This document shows, piece by piece, positions 9,107 through 15,392 of a DNA stretch of 64,000 bases. The notes beneath the pieces are model-generated. The model searched no databases. It saw only the letters and a list, made by a program, of their open reading frames with translations, and had not been told where the DNA came from. The position numbers and the translations under genes are program-made. The stretch comes from Micromonospora zingiberis (GTDB taxonomy: Bacteria; Actinomycetota; Actinomycetes; Mycobacteriales; Micromonosporaceae): positions 87,114 through 151,113 of the forward strand of contig NZ_SJJR01000015.1 in the NCBI RefSeq assembly GCF_004331455.1, read 5' to 3'. Within the stretch, counting starts at the first letter, position 1; every line of letters starts with the position of its first letter.

Positions 9107-9952
9107 ATGCTGCGTGTCGCCGTACCCAACAAGGGTGCCCTGGCCGAATCGGCCGCCCAGATGCTGCGCGAGGCCGGCTACCGCCAGCGCACCGACCCGA
9201 AGGACCTGGTCTGCCGGGACGAGGCCAACGACCTCGAATTCTTCTACCTTCGTCCGAAGGACATCGCCACCTACGTCGGCTCCGGTGACCTGGACGTCGG
9301 GATCACCGGCCGGGACCTGCTGATCGACTCCGGCGCGCCGGCCGAGGAGGTGGTCGACCTGAACTTCGGTCGGGCCACCTTCCGCTTCGCCGCCCGGCCG
9401 GACGACATCGACGACGTACGGGAGCTGGGCGGGCACCGGATCGCCACCGCGTACCCGGGGCTGGTCGAGCGGCACCTCACCGAGCTGGGCGTCAAGGCCG
9501 AGGTGATCCGCCTGGACGGCGCGGTGGAGAACGCCATCCGCCTGGGCGTGGCCGACGTGGTGGCCGACGTGGTCGAGACCGGCGCGACGCTACGCCAGGC
9601 CGGCCTGGTGGTCTTCGGTGAGCCGCTGCTGCGTTCCTCGGCGGTGCTGGTGCGCCGGGCCGGCGCGGCGTCGCACCCGCAGGCCGAGCAGCTGCTGCGC
9701 CGGCTGCACGGGGTGCTGGTGGCCCGCCGGTACGTGATGCTCGCCTACGACGTGCCGGCCGGCCTGCTGGACCGGGCCAGCTCGCTGACCCCGGGCATCG
9801 AGTCGCCCACCGTCTCACCGCTGCACCGCGAGGGCTGGGTGGCGGTGCAGGCCATGGTGCTCCGCGACGACGTACACCGGATCATGGACGAGCTGTACGA
9901 GCTGGGCGCCCGGGCGATCCTGGTCACCAACATCCACGCCTGCCGGCTGTGA
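9107..9952 (+). CDS. hisG: ATP phosphoribosyltransferase, long form
   Basis: Commits ATP and PRPP to histidine synthesis and is the allosteric control point. At 281 residues it is the long, HisZ-independent form with a C-terminal regulatory domain (about 205-281) that normally binds histidine. The N-terminus MLRVAVPNKGAL, GDLDVGITGRDLL and the PRPP loop DVVADVVETGATLR are characteristic. ATG at 9107 has GAAGGAG at 9091-9097. It overlaps the next gene by 4 bp (GTGA), so the transporter gene at 9949 is probably co-transcribed. Confidence 0.96.
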   Translation: MLRVAVPNKGALAESAAQMLREAGYRQRTDPKDLVCRDEANDLEFFYLRPKDIATYVGSGDLDVGITGRDLLIDSGAPAEEVVDLNFGRATFRFAARPDDIDDVRELGGHRIATAYPGLVERHLTELGVKAEVIRLDGAVENAIRLGVADVVADVVETGATLRQAGLVVFGEPLLRSSAVLVRRAGAASHPQAEQLLRRLHGVLVARRYVMLAYDVPAGLLDRASSLTPGIESPTVSPLHREGWVAVQAMVLRDDVHRIMDELYELGARAILVTNIHACRL

Positions 9953-11058
9953 GGCGGACGCCGGCCGCGCTCGCCCTCACCCTGGTCACTCTCGGCGGCG
10001 TCGCGTCCGCCGCGCAGGGCGCGGTCAACGCCGAGCTGGGGCAGCGGGTCGGCAACGCCACGCTGGGTGCGGTCGTCAACAATCTCGGCGGGAGCCTGCT
10101 GGTCCTGGTCGGGTTGTTGGCACTGCCGTCGATGCGGACCGGGCTCGCCGCCCTACGGCGGGCCCGGCTGCCCTGGTGGTCGTACCTCGGCGGGTTGGGT
10201 GGGGCGGCCATCGTGGTGCTCGCCGCGTACGCCGTGCCGGTGCTGGGGGTGGCGGTGTTCACCATCGCCCAGGTCGCCGGGAGCAGCCTCGGCGGGCTGG
10301 CGTCGGACCGGGCCGGCCTGGCTCCGGTGGGCCGGCTGCCGCTCACCGTGCCCCGGGTGGCCGGGGCACTGCTCGGGGTGGCCGCGGTGGCCCTGGCCCA
10401 GACCGGTCGGCCCGTCGGTGACCTGGCCGTCGGCGTGCTCCTGCTGGCGGTGGCCGGTGGCGCCGGCGTGGCCTTGCAGGCCGCCCTCAACGGCCGGCTC
10501 TCCGCCGCCGGCTCGGCCGCCGCCGGGGTCGCGGTCAACTTCGTCGTCAGTACGCCGGCCGTGCTGCTCGTCGCGGCGCTGGCCGGCGCGTTCACCGGCC
10601 CGCCGATCCGCTGGCCCGACGGCTGGCACCTCTACACCGGCGGCCTGCTCGGCGTCGGCATCGTCGCCGCCCTGGTGATCGGCGTACGGGCAGCCGGCGT
10701 CCTGCGCACCGGCCTGGCCCTCGTCGGCGGTCAACTCGTCGGCGCCCTGCTCCTGGACGTGCTGCTGCCGCAGGGTCCCGGCGCCCGGCTACCGGTGCTG
10801 GCCGGCGCCCTGCTCACCCTGCTCGCCGTGCTGGTCGCCGGCCGCGGCTCCCGCGCCGCCAGCGCCGCCGCCACCGCCAGCGCCGCCGCCACCGCCGCCG
10901 CCGCCACCGCCAGCGCCCCGGCCACCGGCACCCCACCTTCCACACCGGTCCCGCCGCCGCCGTCCGGCCGGTCGTTGTCCGATTCGCTCTCGGACGATGG
11001 CGCGGTCCGTGTGGCGCCGGACGGCCCGCCGGGACCGGATGGCAAACTGGGGACATGA
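9949..11058 (+). CDS. DMT-superfamily transporter (DUF606/YdcZ type), Ala-rich tail
   Basis: Integral membrane protein of 369 residues with about ten hydrophobic segments arranged as two similar halves. The segments GALLGVAAVALAQTGRP and GLLGVGIVAALVIGV and the repeated QG-x2-NAELG-like and LQAALNGRLS segments fit the DUF606/YdcZ small-transporter family in duplicated form. After the last helix (about residue 300) the tail is low-complexity Ala/Thr/Ser then Pro-rich, and looks disordered. It starts at GTG overlapping the hisG stop and ends overlapping the next gene (ATGA). The substrate is unknown; the link to histidine synthesis is positional only. Confidence 0.75.
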   Translation: MRRTPAALALTLVTLGGVASAAQGAVNAELGQRVGNATLGAVVNNLGGSLLVLVGLLALPSMRTGLAALRRARLPWWSYLGGLGGAAIVVLAAYAVPVLGVAVFTIAQVAGSSLGGLASDRAGLAPVGRLPLTVPRVAGALLGVAAVALAQTGRPVGDLAVGVLLLAVAGGAGVALQAALNGRLSAAGSAAAGVAVNFVVSTPAVLLVAALAGAFTGPPIRWPDGWHLYTGGLLGVGIVAALVIGVRAAGVLRTGLALVGGQLVGALLLDVLLPQGPGARLPVLAGALLTLLAVLVAGRGSRAASAAATASAAATAAAATASAPATGTPPSTPVPPPPSGRSLSDSLSDDGAVRVAPDGPPGPDGKLGT

Positions 11059-11582
11059 GTGAGCGGCGGGACGCGACGCAGGCCAGTGCCGGCACCGGCG
11101 AGCGCGAGCCGGCGGACGGCATCGGGCAGATCCGCCTGCGACCGCACCGCATCCGGCTGGTCTGCTGGATCTCGGCGGCCGTCCTGGTCGTCGTGTTCAC
11201 CCTGATCGCCACCACGCTGACCGGCCCCACCGGCAACGGCTACGGCACCTTCCAGCGCGGTGACCAGTTCGCCATGATCGGGCTCGGTGTCCTGTTCGCC
11301 CTCGGCACGCTGCTGTTCACCCGCCCCCGGGTCGAGGCGGACGCCCGCGGCATCCGGGTCCGCAACATCATCGGCTCGTACGAGCTGCCCTGGGAGGTCG
11401 TACGCGGCATCCGCTTCGACCGTGGCGCCCCGTGGGCGGCCCTGGAACTCCACGACGACGACCTGCTGCCCATGGTCGCCCTCCAAGCCGCCGACAAGCA
11501 GCTCGCCGTCGACGGCGTCCGTGCCCTCCGCCGCCTGCACCAGGCGCACCTGGCCGCCGCCACCGAACGCGCCGCCCGCTGA
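11055..11582 (+). CDS. PH-domain membrane protein (bPH6-like)
   Basis: Protein of 175 residues with a hydrophilic N-terminus, two hydrophobic helices near residues 34-55 and 73-88, then a compact beta-rich domain (VEADARGIRVRNIIGSYELPWEVVRGIRF onward). This matches the layout of small actinobacterial membrane proteins with a bacterial PH domain. No catalytic motif is visible; a role in envelope or lipid sensing is only inferred. It overlaps the transporter gene by 4 bp and ends the hisE-hisG transcription unit before a long gene-free stretch. Confidence 0.75.
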   Translation: MSERRDATQASAGTGEREPADGIGQIRLRPHRIRLVCWISAAVLVVVFTLIATTLTGPTGNGYGTFQRGDQFAMIGLGVLFALGTLLFTRPRVEADARGIRVRNIIGSYELPWEVVRGIRFDRGAPWAALELHDDDLLPMVALQAADKQLAVDGVRALRRLHQAHLAAATERAAR

Positions 11583-11606
11583 CCCGTCCCCTCCATACGC
11601 CCCGAC

Positions 11607-11716
11607 ACTCCTATTCGGGCAGCTCCTGCCCCGACAGCTCCTGCCCCGACAGCTCCTGCCCCGACAGCTCCTGCCCCGACAGCTCCTGCTCGGGCAGCTG
11701 CTGCCCCGACAGCTCT
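11607..11716. repeat. 15-bp tandem repeat AGCTCCTGCCCCGAC
   Basis: Four exact consecutive copies of AGCTCCTGCCCCGAC at 11621-11680 are followed by two variant copies at 11681-11710. The array decays at both ends (from about 11607, and into CAG-TTCCTGCCTCGG-like remnants to about 11850). The unit is a multiple of three, but no gene spans it. It lies just after the PH-domain gene stop. Confidence 0.9.
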
Positions 11717-11919
11717 CCTAGTCCGGCAGTTCCTGCCTCGGCGGCCCTTGCTCGGCAGCTCGCTAGTCCGGCAGCTTCTGGCTCGGCCGCAGCCGTCTCG
11801 GCTGTTCTTGGCCTGGCCGTTCCCATCTCGGTTTCTGGCCTGGCCGCTCCTGGCCTGGCCGCCTAGGTTCTGTCTCGCGGATCTTGATGGTCGGGACGGC
11901 GGGTAGACCGATCGAAGTT

Positions 11920-12020
11920 TGACGAGTCGAGCAAGGCGTGGAAGTGGGTACCGAGTATGTCGTACCTGGCCGCTTGGTCGCGCCAGTGCTTGCGCCGTTG
12001 AGGCCGCGTTCGACCTGGCT
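11920..12020 (-). pseudogene. Frameshifted C-terminal fragment of an IS5-type transposase
   Basis: On the minus strand one frame reads RSQVERGLN at about 12023-11997. A second frame continues RKHWRDQAARYDILG from about 11994. Together they resemble the R-x-VER-xFN-x-LKxWRGxATRYDK block around the catalytic Glu of IS5-family transposases. The junction shows at least one frameshift near 11995, and no N-terminal part is present. It lies inside the terminal inverted repeats of the relic. Confidence 0.6.
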
Positions 12021-12097
12021 GCGTTGCTCGTCCACGCCTCGGTCCAACGACGCTGTTCGGCCTCCTGGCCGACACCGCCGGGCGACCCGGTCCTAGC

Positions 12098-12153
12098 CGC
12101 GGATCTTGGTACGAGACGGCCGTCATGGGGGCCGTTTCGTACCAAGATCCGCG
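12098..12153. repeat. Long hairpin inside the right end of the IS relic
   Basis: The arms 12098-12121 and 12130-12153 pair over 24 bases with a single mismatch around an 8-nt loop. The outer 11 bases (CGCGGATCTTG) are the inner part of the terminal repeat, so the relic's right end appears duplicated in inverted orientation. This could reflect nested insertion or palindrome formation. Confidence 0.8.
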
Positions 12154-12310
12154 AGACAGAACCTAGTGCCGGCTGTGCGGCCAATTGCGGCTGCCAGCCA
12201 CTGCGGTGGCCTATTGTCGGCCACCTCTCGGCCGGTCGACGCGCGTTGGACGCTGGGGGCAGGCTGCTCGACACGGCGTAGGCGGACCGTCGCGCCGGAT
12301 AGTCCATCCT

Positions 12311-12452
12311 CCGGGTCGCCGGTCGCCGGGTCGCTCGGTCGCCGGGTCGCAGGGTCGCCGGGTTGCCGGGTTGCCGGGTTGCTCGGTCGCCGGGTCGCAG
12401 GGTCGCCGGGTTGCCGGGTCGCTCGGTCGCCGGGTCGTCGGTCGCTGTCGAG
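12311..12452. repeat. GTCGCCGG / GTTGCCGG short tandem repeat block
   Basis: Imperfect 8-bp units (GTCGCCGG and variants with GTTG, GTCGCAGG and GCTCG) fill this stretch. A higher-order 48-bp copy is visible: the block starting at 12334 recurs at 12382. There is no convincing coding sequence; open frames here are repeat artefacts. Confidence 0.85.
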
Positions 12453-12552
12453 CTGAGGGCGTCAACGGATCGTCAGGTATTCGCTCTTGGTGATGGCGTC
12501 GGCGGTTCAGCTCGACAGGGCGGGTACCCGCGTCACCGTTCGTCGCACAGTG

Positions 12553-12720
12553 CGGGGCAGGGCAGGGCAGGGCACGGGCGGGGCAGGGCACGGCATGGGC
12601 AGGGCACGGCATGGGCAGGGCATGGTACGGACGGGTGCAGGGCAGGGCAGGGGCAGGGCGGGCAGGGGCAGGGTGCGGGGGAGGGCAATCCAGGAGGGGC
12701 GGGTCGGAGGGGGTGGGTCG
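12553..12720 (+). repeat. G-rich GGGCA repeat tract upstream of infC promoter
   Basis: More than twenty runs of three or more G on the + strand, mostly as GGGCA/GGGGCA units with two near-exact CACGGCATGGGCAGGG copies. It ends just before a candidate promoter for the infC operon. The spacing of G-runs would allow many G-quadruplexes on the non-template strand. Function is not shown. Confidence 0.8.
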
Positions 12721-12722
12721 GT

Positions 12723-12751
12723 TTGGGGGCGCGTTACCGAGGGTGTAGTGT
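12723..12751 (+). promoter_or_regulatory. Candidate sigma-70-type promoter of the infC-rpmI-rplT operon
   Basis: TTGGGG (12723-12728), a 17-bp spacer and TAGTGT (12746-12751) fit an actinobacterial vegetative promoter. Transcription would start near 12758, giving a leader of about 250 nt before infC that contains the hairpin at 12913-12934. Confidence 0.45.
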
Positions 12752-12912
12752 GGTCGAGTCGACCAGGCTGTCCGCGTTGCGCGGGCGGCCACGAAAGTGG
12801 AGCGCCTGCTCCCACCCGAGTCGCCGACTGCGGTGGCCGGGTCCGGTCCCCAGTTCCGGGCACGTCCCGGTTCCGGATGCGCGATCCTGTGATCGTGCCG
12901 ACCGGTCGAGCG

Positions 12913-12943
12913 GGCCCTGGCATGCGCCGGGGCCTTCTGCTTT
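12913..12943 (+). promoter_or_regulatory. Attenuator-like hairpin in the infC leader
   Basis: GGCCCTGGC (12913-12921) pairs with GCCGGGGCC (12926-12934) over 9 bp including one G-U pair, with a 4-nt loop. A T-rich stretch TTCTGCTTT follows at 12935-12943. This has the form of an intrinsic terminator placed about 70 nt before the infC start. Leader attenuation is well known for infC-rpmI-rplT operons in other bacteria (L20 control in Bacillus and E. coli); its use here is inferred. Confidence 0.55.
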
Positions 12944-13011
12944 CCGAGTCGGCTCCCACCGGGGGCCGCGGGGGTCGGCCCCGCATGAAGATACCGACTC
13001 GAGGAGGCCCC

Positions 13012-13677
13012 ATCAGCGTCGAACCACGCGTGAACGAGCAGATCCGGGCACGTGAGGTCCGACTGGTCGGCCCCGAGGGTGAGCAGGTGGGCATCGTCCC
13101 GCTGGAGCGCGCCCTTCAGCTGGCCGCGGACGTCGATCTGGACCTGGTCGAGGTTGCGCCGATGGCGCGCCCGCCGGTGTGCAAGCTCATGGACTTCGGC
13201 AAGTTCAAGTACGAGAGCGCACTGAAGGCGCGCGAAGCGCGGCGTAACCAGCAGCAGACCGTCATCAAGGAGATGAAGCTCCGGCCGAAGATCGATCCGC
13301 ACGACTACGAGACCAAGAAGGGTCACGTGGTGCGGTTCCTCAAGGCCGGCGACAAGGTCAAGGTGACGATCATGTTCCGCGGTCGCGAGCAGAGTCGCCC
13401 GGAGCTGGGCTACCGGCTCCTGCGCCGACTCGAGTCCGAGATCACGGAATTGGGATACGTCGAGTCCGCTCCGAAGCAGGACGGCCGAAACATGATCATG
13501 GTTCTCGCTCCGCACCGGGCCGTGAAGGCGTCCGCGGTCGCCGCCACGGCGTCCCGTGGTGGACCCCGGGAGCGGACCGCGGAGGAGCCCGCCACCGCGG
13601 TGGCCGCCGAGTCTGCGGCCAGTGAGAGCGCAGCAGCCGGGGAGACCGGCACGACCGCTGACACCAGCGGCCAGTAA
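13012..13677 (+). CDS. infC: Translation initiation factor IF-3, probable ATC start
   Basis: Binds the 30S subunit and proofreads initiator tRNA and start-codon choice. Both domains are present: the N-domain with EPRVNEQIRAREVRLVGPEG and PVCKLMDFGKFKYE, and the C-domain with IKEMKLRPKI, KKGHVVRFL and FRGRE. An Ala/Glu/Thr-rich tail of about 45 residues follows, as in other actinobacteria. A strong ribosome site GAGGAGG (13001-13007) precedes ATC at 13012 by 4 nt. The residues before this point do not belong to the family, and the next in-frame ATG (12985) lies upstream of that ribosome site. A non-AUG start for infC is known in other bacteria, where it allows self-control. The 221-residue length assumes ATC. 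Confidence 0.9.
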   Translation: MSVEPRVNEQIRAREVRLVGPEGEQVGIVPLERALQLAADVDLDLVEVAPMARPPVCKLMDFGKFKYESALKAREARRNQQQTVIKEMKLRPKIDPHDYETKKGHVVRFLKAGDKVKVTIMFRGREQSRPELGYRLLRRLESEITELGYVESAPKQDGRNMIMVLAPHRAVKASAVAATASRGGPRERTAEEPATAVAAESAASESAAAGETGTTADTSGQ

Positions 13678-13697
13678 CAGGGGAGAAGACGTTCCAC

Positions 13698-13892
13698 ATG
13701 CCGAAGATGAAGAGCCACACGGGGACGGGCAAGCGGGTCCGCGTAACCGGCAAGGGCAAGATCATGAAGCAGCAGGCCGGTCTGCGCCACAACCTGGAGA
13801 AGAAGCCCTCCACCCGTACCCGGCGGCTGACGGGCCTGGTCGAAGCGGCCAAGTCCGACGTCAAGCGCCTCAAGAAGCTGCTCGGCCGCTGA
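13698..13892 (+). CDS. rpmI: Ribosomal protein bL35
   Basis: Small basic 64-residue protein of the large subunit. It begins MPKMKSHTGTGKRVRVTGKGKI and contains the RHNLEKKPSTRTRRL segment typical of bL35. It lies 20 bp after infC with ribosome site GGGGAG at 13680-13685, and 32 bp before rplT, the conserved infC-rpmI-rplT order. Confidence 0.97.
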   Translation: MPKMKSHTGTGKRVRVTGKGKIMKQQAGLRHNLEKKPSTRTRRLTGLVEAAKSDVKRLKKLLGR

Positions 13893-13924
13893 CGCGCGCC
13901 ACCTGAGCCCAAGAAGGAGTTGAG

Positions 13925-14317
13925 ATGGCACGCGTCAAGCGGGCTGTGAACGCCCAGAAGAAGCGCCGTACCCTGCTGGAGACCGCGAGCGGCTACCGCG
14001 GTCAGCGCTCCCGGCTGTACCGCAAGGCCAAGGAGCAGGTGCTGCACTCGATGCAGTACGCCTACCGGGACCGTCGCGACCGCAAGGGCGACTTCCGGCA
14101 GTTGTGGATCCAGCGGATCAACGCGGGTGCCCGCGCCAACGGGATGACCTACAACCGGCTGATCCAGGGCCTGCGCCTGGCCGGCATCGAGGTCGACCGC
14201 AAGATCCTGGCCGACCTGGCCGTCAACGACGCTCCCGCGTTCGCGGCGATCGTCGAGCTGGCCCGGGCCGCGGTCAAGGCCGAGGGCACCGGCGGCGCGC
14301 CGGCCCAGGCCGCCTGA
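13925..14317 (+). CDS. rplT: Ribosomal protein bL20
   Basis: Large-subunit assembly protein, 130 residues. The N-terminus MARVKRAVNAQKKRRTLLE and the conserved YRDRRDRKGDFRQLWIQRINA region are diagnostic, as is GLRLAGIEVDRKILADLA. AAGGAG lies at 13914-13919. In other bacteria L20 represses this operon by binding leader or intergenic RNA; the infC leader hairpin is the obvious candidate site here. The Ala-rich C-terminal tail is longer than in E. coli (118 residues). Confidence 0.97.
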   Translation: MARVKRAVNAQKKRRTLLETASGYRGQRSRLYRKAKEQVLHSMQYAYRDRRDRKGDFRQLWIQRINAGARANGMTYNRLIQGLRLAGIEVDRKILADLAVNDAPAFAAIVELARAAVKAEGTGGAPAQAA

Positions 14318-14332
14318 TCCCCGCACAGCGCA

Positions 14333-14365
14333 GCGAGGCGTCCCTCGACGAGGGGGGCGCCTCGC
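14333..14365 (+). terminator. Hairpin after rplT
   Basis: GCGAGGCG-TCCCTC at 14333-14346 can pair with GAGGG and GGCGCCTCGC up to 14365, giving a long GC-rich stem with a small internal loop. There is no T-run. It sits between rplT and the methyltransferase gene, so it may terminate or attenuate the ribosomal operon. Confidence 0.45.
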
Positions 14366-14385
14366 GCGTGTGTGGTGAGGACACC

Positions 14386-15183
14386 ATGCCCTTCACGCCG
14401 CGTACGCCCCGGGTGGTCGCCGCCCGCCGGCTGCAACGCCGCCGCGAACGCGAGGCCACCGGCCGGTTCCTGGCCGAGGGACCGCAGGCGGTCCGCGAGG
14501 CGCTGAGTCGCCCCCGAACCGTGGTGGAGCTGTTCGGTACGCCCGACGCGCTCGACCGGTACGCCGACCTGGCGGCGACCGCCGCCGGCGCCGACGTACC
14601 CGTCTCCGAGGTGACCGACGAGGCCCTGGCGGCGCTCGCCGAGACCGTCGCCCCGCAGGGGCTCGTCGCCGTCTGCCAGCACCTCGACGTGCCGCTGGCG
14701 GCGGCCCTGGCCCGCCACCCGCGGCTGGTCGCCGTGCTCGCCGGGATCCGTGACCCGGGCAATGCCGGCACCGTGCTGCGTACCGCCGACGCGGCCGGCG
14801 CCGCGGCGGTGGTCTTCGCCGGGGAGACGGTCGACCCGTACAACGGCAAGTGCGTACGCGCGTCGGCCGGCAGCCTGTTCCACGTCGACGTGGTGCGCGA
14901 GCGTGACCCGGCGGCGGTGGTCGCCGCGGCGCGGGCTGCCGGTCTGGTCGTGCTCGCCGCCAGCGGCTACGGCGAGGCGGACCTGGACGAGTTGGCCGAC
15001 GTCGGCCGGCTGGCCGCACCCACCGCCTGGCTGTTCGGCTCCGAGGCGCACGGGCTCCCCGGCGAGCTGGCCGAGGCCGCCGACGCCCGGGTCCGGGTGC
15101 CGCTGCACGGGCGGGCCGAGAGCCTCAACCTGGCTGCGGCCGCAGCCGTCTGCCTGTACGCTTCGGCGAGAGCACAGCGCTGA
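14386..15183 (+). CDS. SpoU/TrmH-family RNA 2'-O-methyltransferase
   Basis: SAM-dependent RNA methyltransferase with the SPOUT knot. Residues 1-90 form the substrate-binding domain (VVAARRLQRRREREATGRF, LAEGPQAVREAL). The catalytic domain carries motif 1 (GIRDPGNAGTVLRTADAAG), motif 2 (LFGSEAHGLP) and motif 3 (VRVPLHGRAESLNLAAAAAVCLY), all intact. At 265 residues it matches the rlmB/tsnR-like rRNA methyltransferases usually found between rplT and pheS in actinobacteria. The start is ATG 14386 after GTGAGG. The target nucleotide cannot be told from sequence. Confidence 0.93.
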   Translation: MPFTPRTPRVVAARRLQRRREREATGRFLAEGPQAVREALSRPRTVVELFGTPDALDRYADLAATAAGADVPVSEVTDEALAALAETVAPQGLVAVCQHLDVPLAAALARHPRLVAVLAGIRDPGNAGTVLRTADAAGAAAVVFAGETVDPYNGKCVRASAGSLFHVDVVRERDPAAVVAAARAAGLVVLAASGYGEADLDELADVGRLAAPTAWLFGSEAHGLPGELAEAADARVRVPLHGRAESLNLAAAAAVCLYASARAQR

Positions 15184-15221
15184 CGTGAGGTCACGCGCCG
15201 AGCACGAGGAGAGCGGCTCCC

Positions 15222-15284
15222 ATGGTGGACGCACCACGGCGCATGTTTAGCCAGCCCGCCGGTGTCGGCGGGCGGCGGGCCTGA
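15222..15284 (+). CDS. Possible 20-codon leader peptide upstream of pheS
   Basis: A small open frame (M-V-D-A-P-R-R-M-F-S-Q-P and on to R-R-A, then TGA) has a good ribosome site, GAGGAGAG at 15206-15213, 8 nt before ATG. Its end overlaps the first of several competing hairpins. Only one Phe codon is present, so classical Phe attenuation is weakly supported. It may instead couple ribosome position to leader folding, or be chance. Confidence 0.35.
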   Translation: MVDAPRRMFSQPAGVGGRRA

Positions 15285-15326
15285 CCTGCTCTCGCACAAC
15301 TCCCACCGGCGGGCTGCGGCGCAGCC
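15254..15326 (+). promoter_or_regulatory. pheST leader with mutually exclusive hairpins
   Basis: Segment 15254-15261 pairs with 15266-15273 (8 bp, 4-nt loop). The overlapping segment 15252-15264 pairs perfectly over 13 bp with 15304-15316. 15312-15317 also pairs with 15321-15326 (6 bp, 3-nt loop). The first and third structures exclude the second, the arrangement expected of an attenuator or a translational switch. pheS starts 66 nt further on. Confidence 0.5.
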
Positions 15327-15392
15327 GCGCGTCCGTAGACTCGCTTCGCCGCCCGTGAGGGCTGGCGCCGCCGTGAGGAGTGCCCGTACGCC

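Larger units (their letters stand above)
11863..12166. mobile_element. Insertion-sequence relic with CTAG-flanked perfect terminal inverted repeats
   Basis: The sequence at 11863-11886 recurs exactly as its reverse complement at 12143-12166 (24 of 24 bases). Each copy is 20 bp of terminal repeat flanked by CTAG, itself a palindrome and a plausible 4-bp target duplication. The roughly 300-bp interior carries only a frame-broken remnant of a DDE transposase C-terminus (11920-12020, minus strand). It is too short to be autonomous, so it is either a decayed IS or a MITE derived from one. The IS5-like assignment rests on the transposase fragment and is tentative. Confidence 0.75.

Noticed and set aside
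11607..12452. CRISPR array
   Set aside because: The repeats are head-to-tail without unique spacers, and no cas gene is present.
12487..13011. N-terminal extension of infC into the G-rich tract
   Set aside because: Codons are repeat-derived and unlike IF-3. A strong ribosome site and the family start lie at 13001-13014.
15222..15245. T-box-like sequence GGTGG...ACCACGG before pheS
   Set aside because: The spacing does not match the T-box core (GGTGGNACCGCG), and no specifier stem was found.
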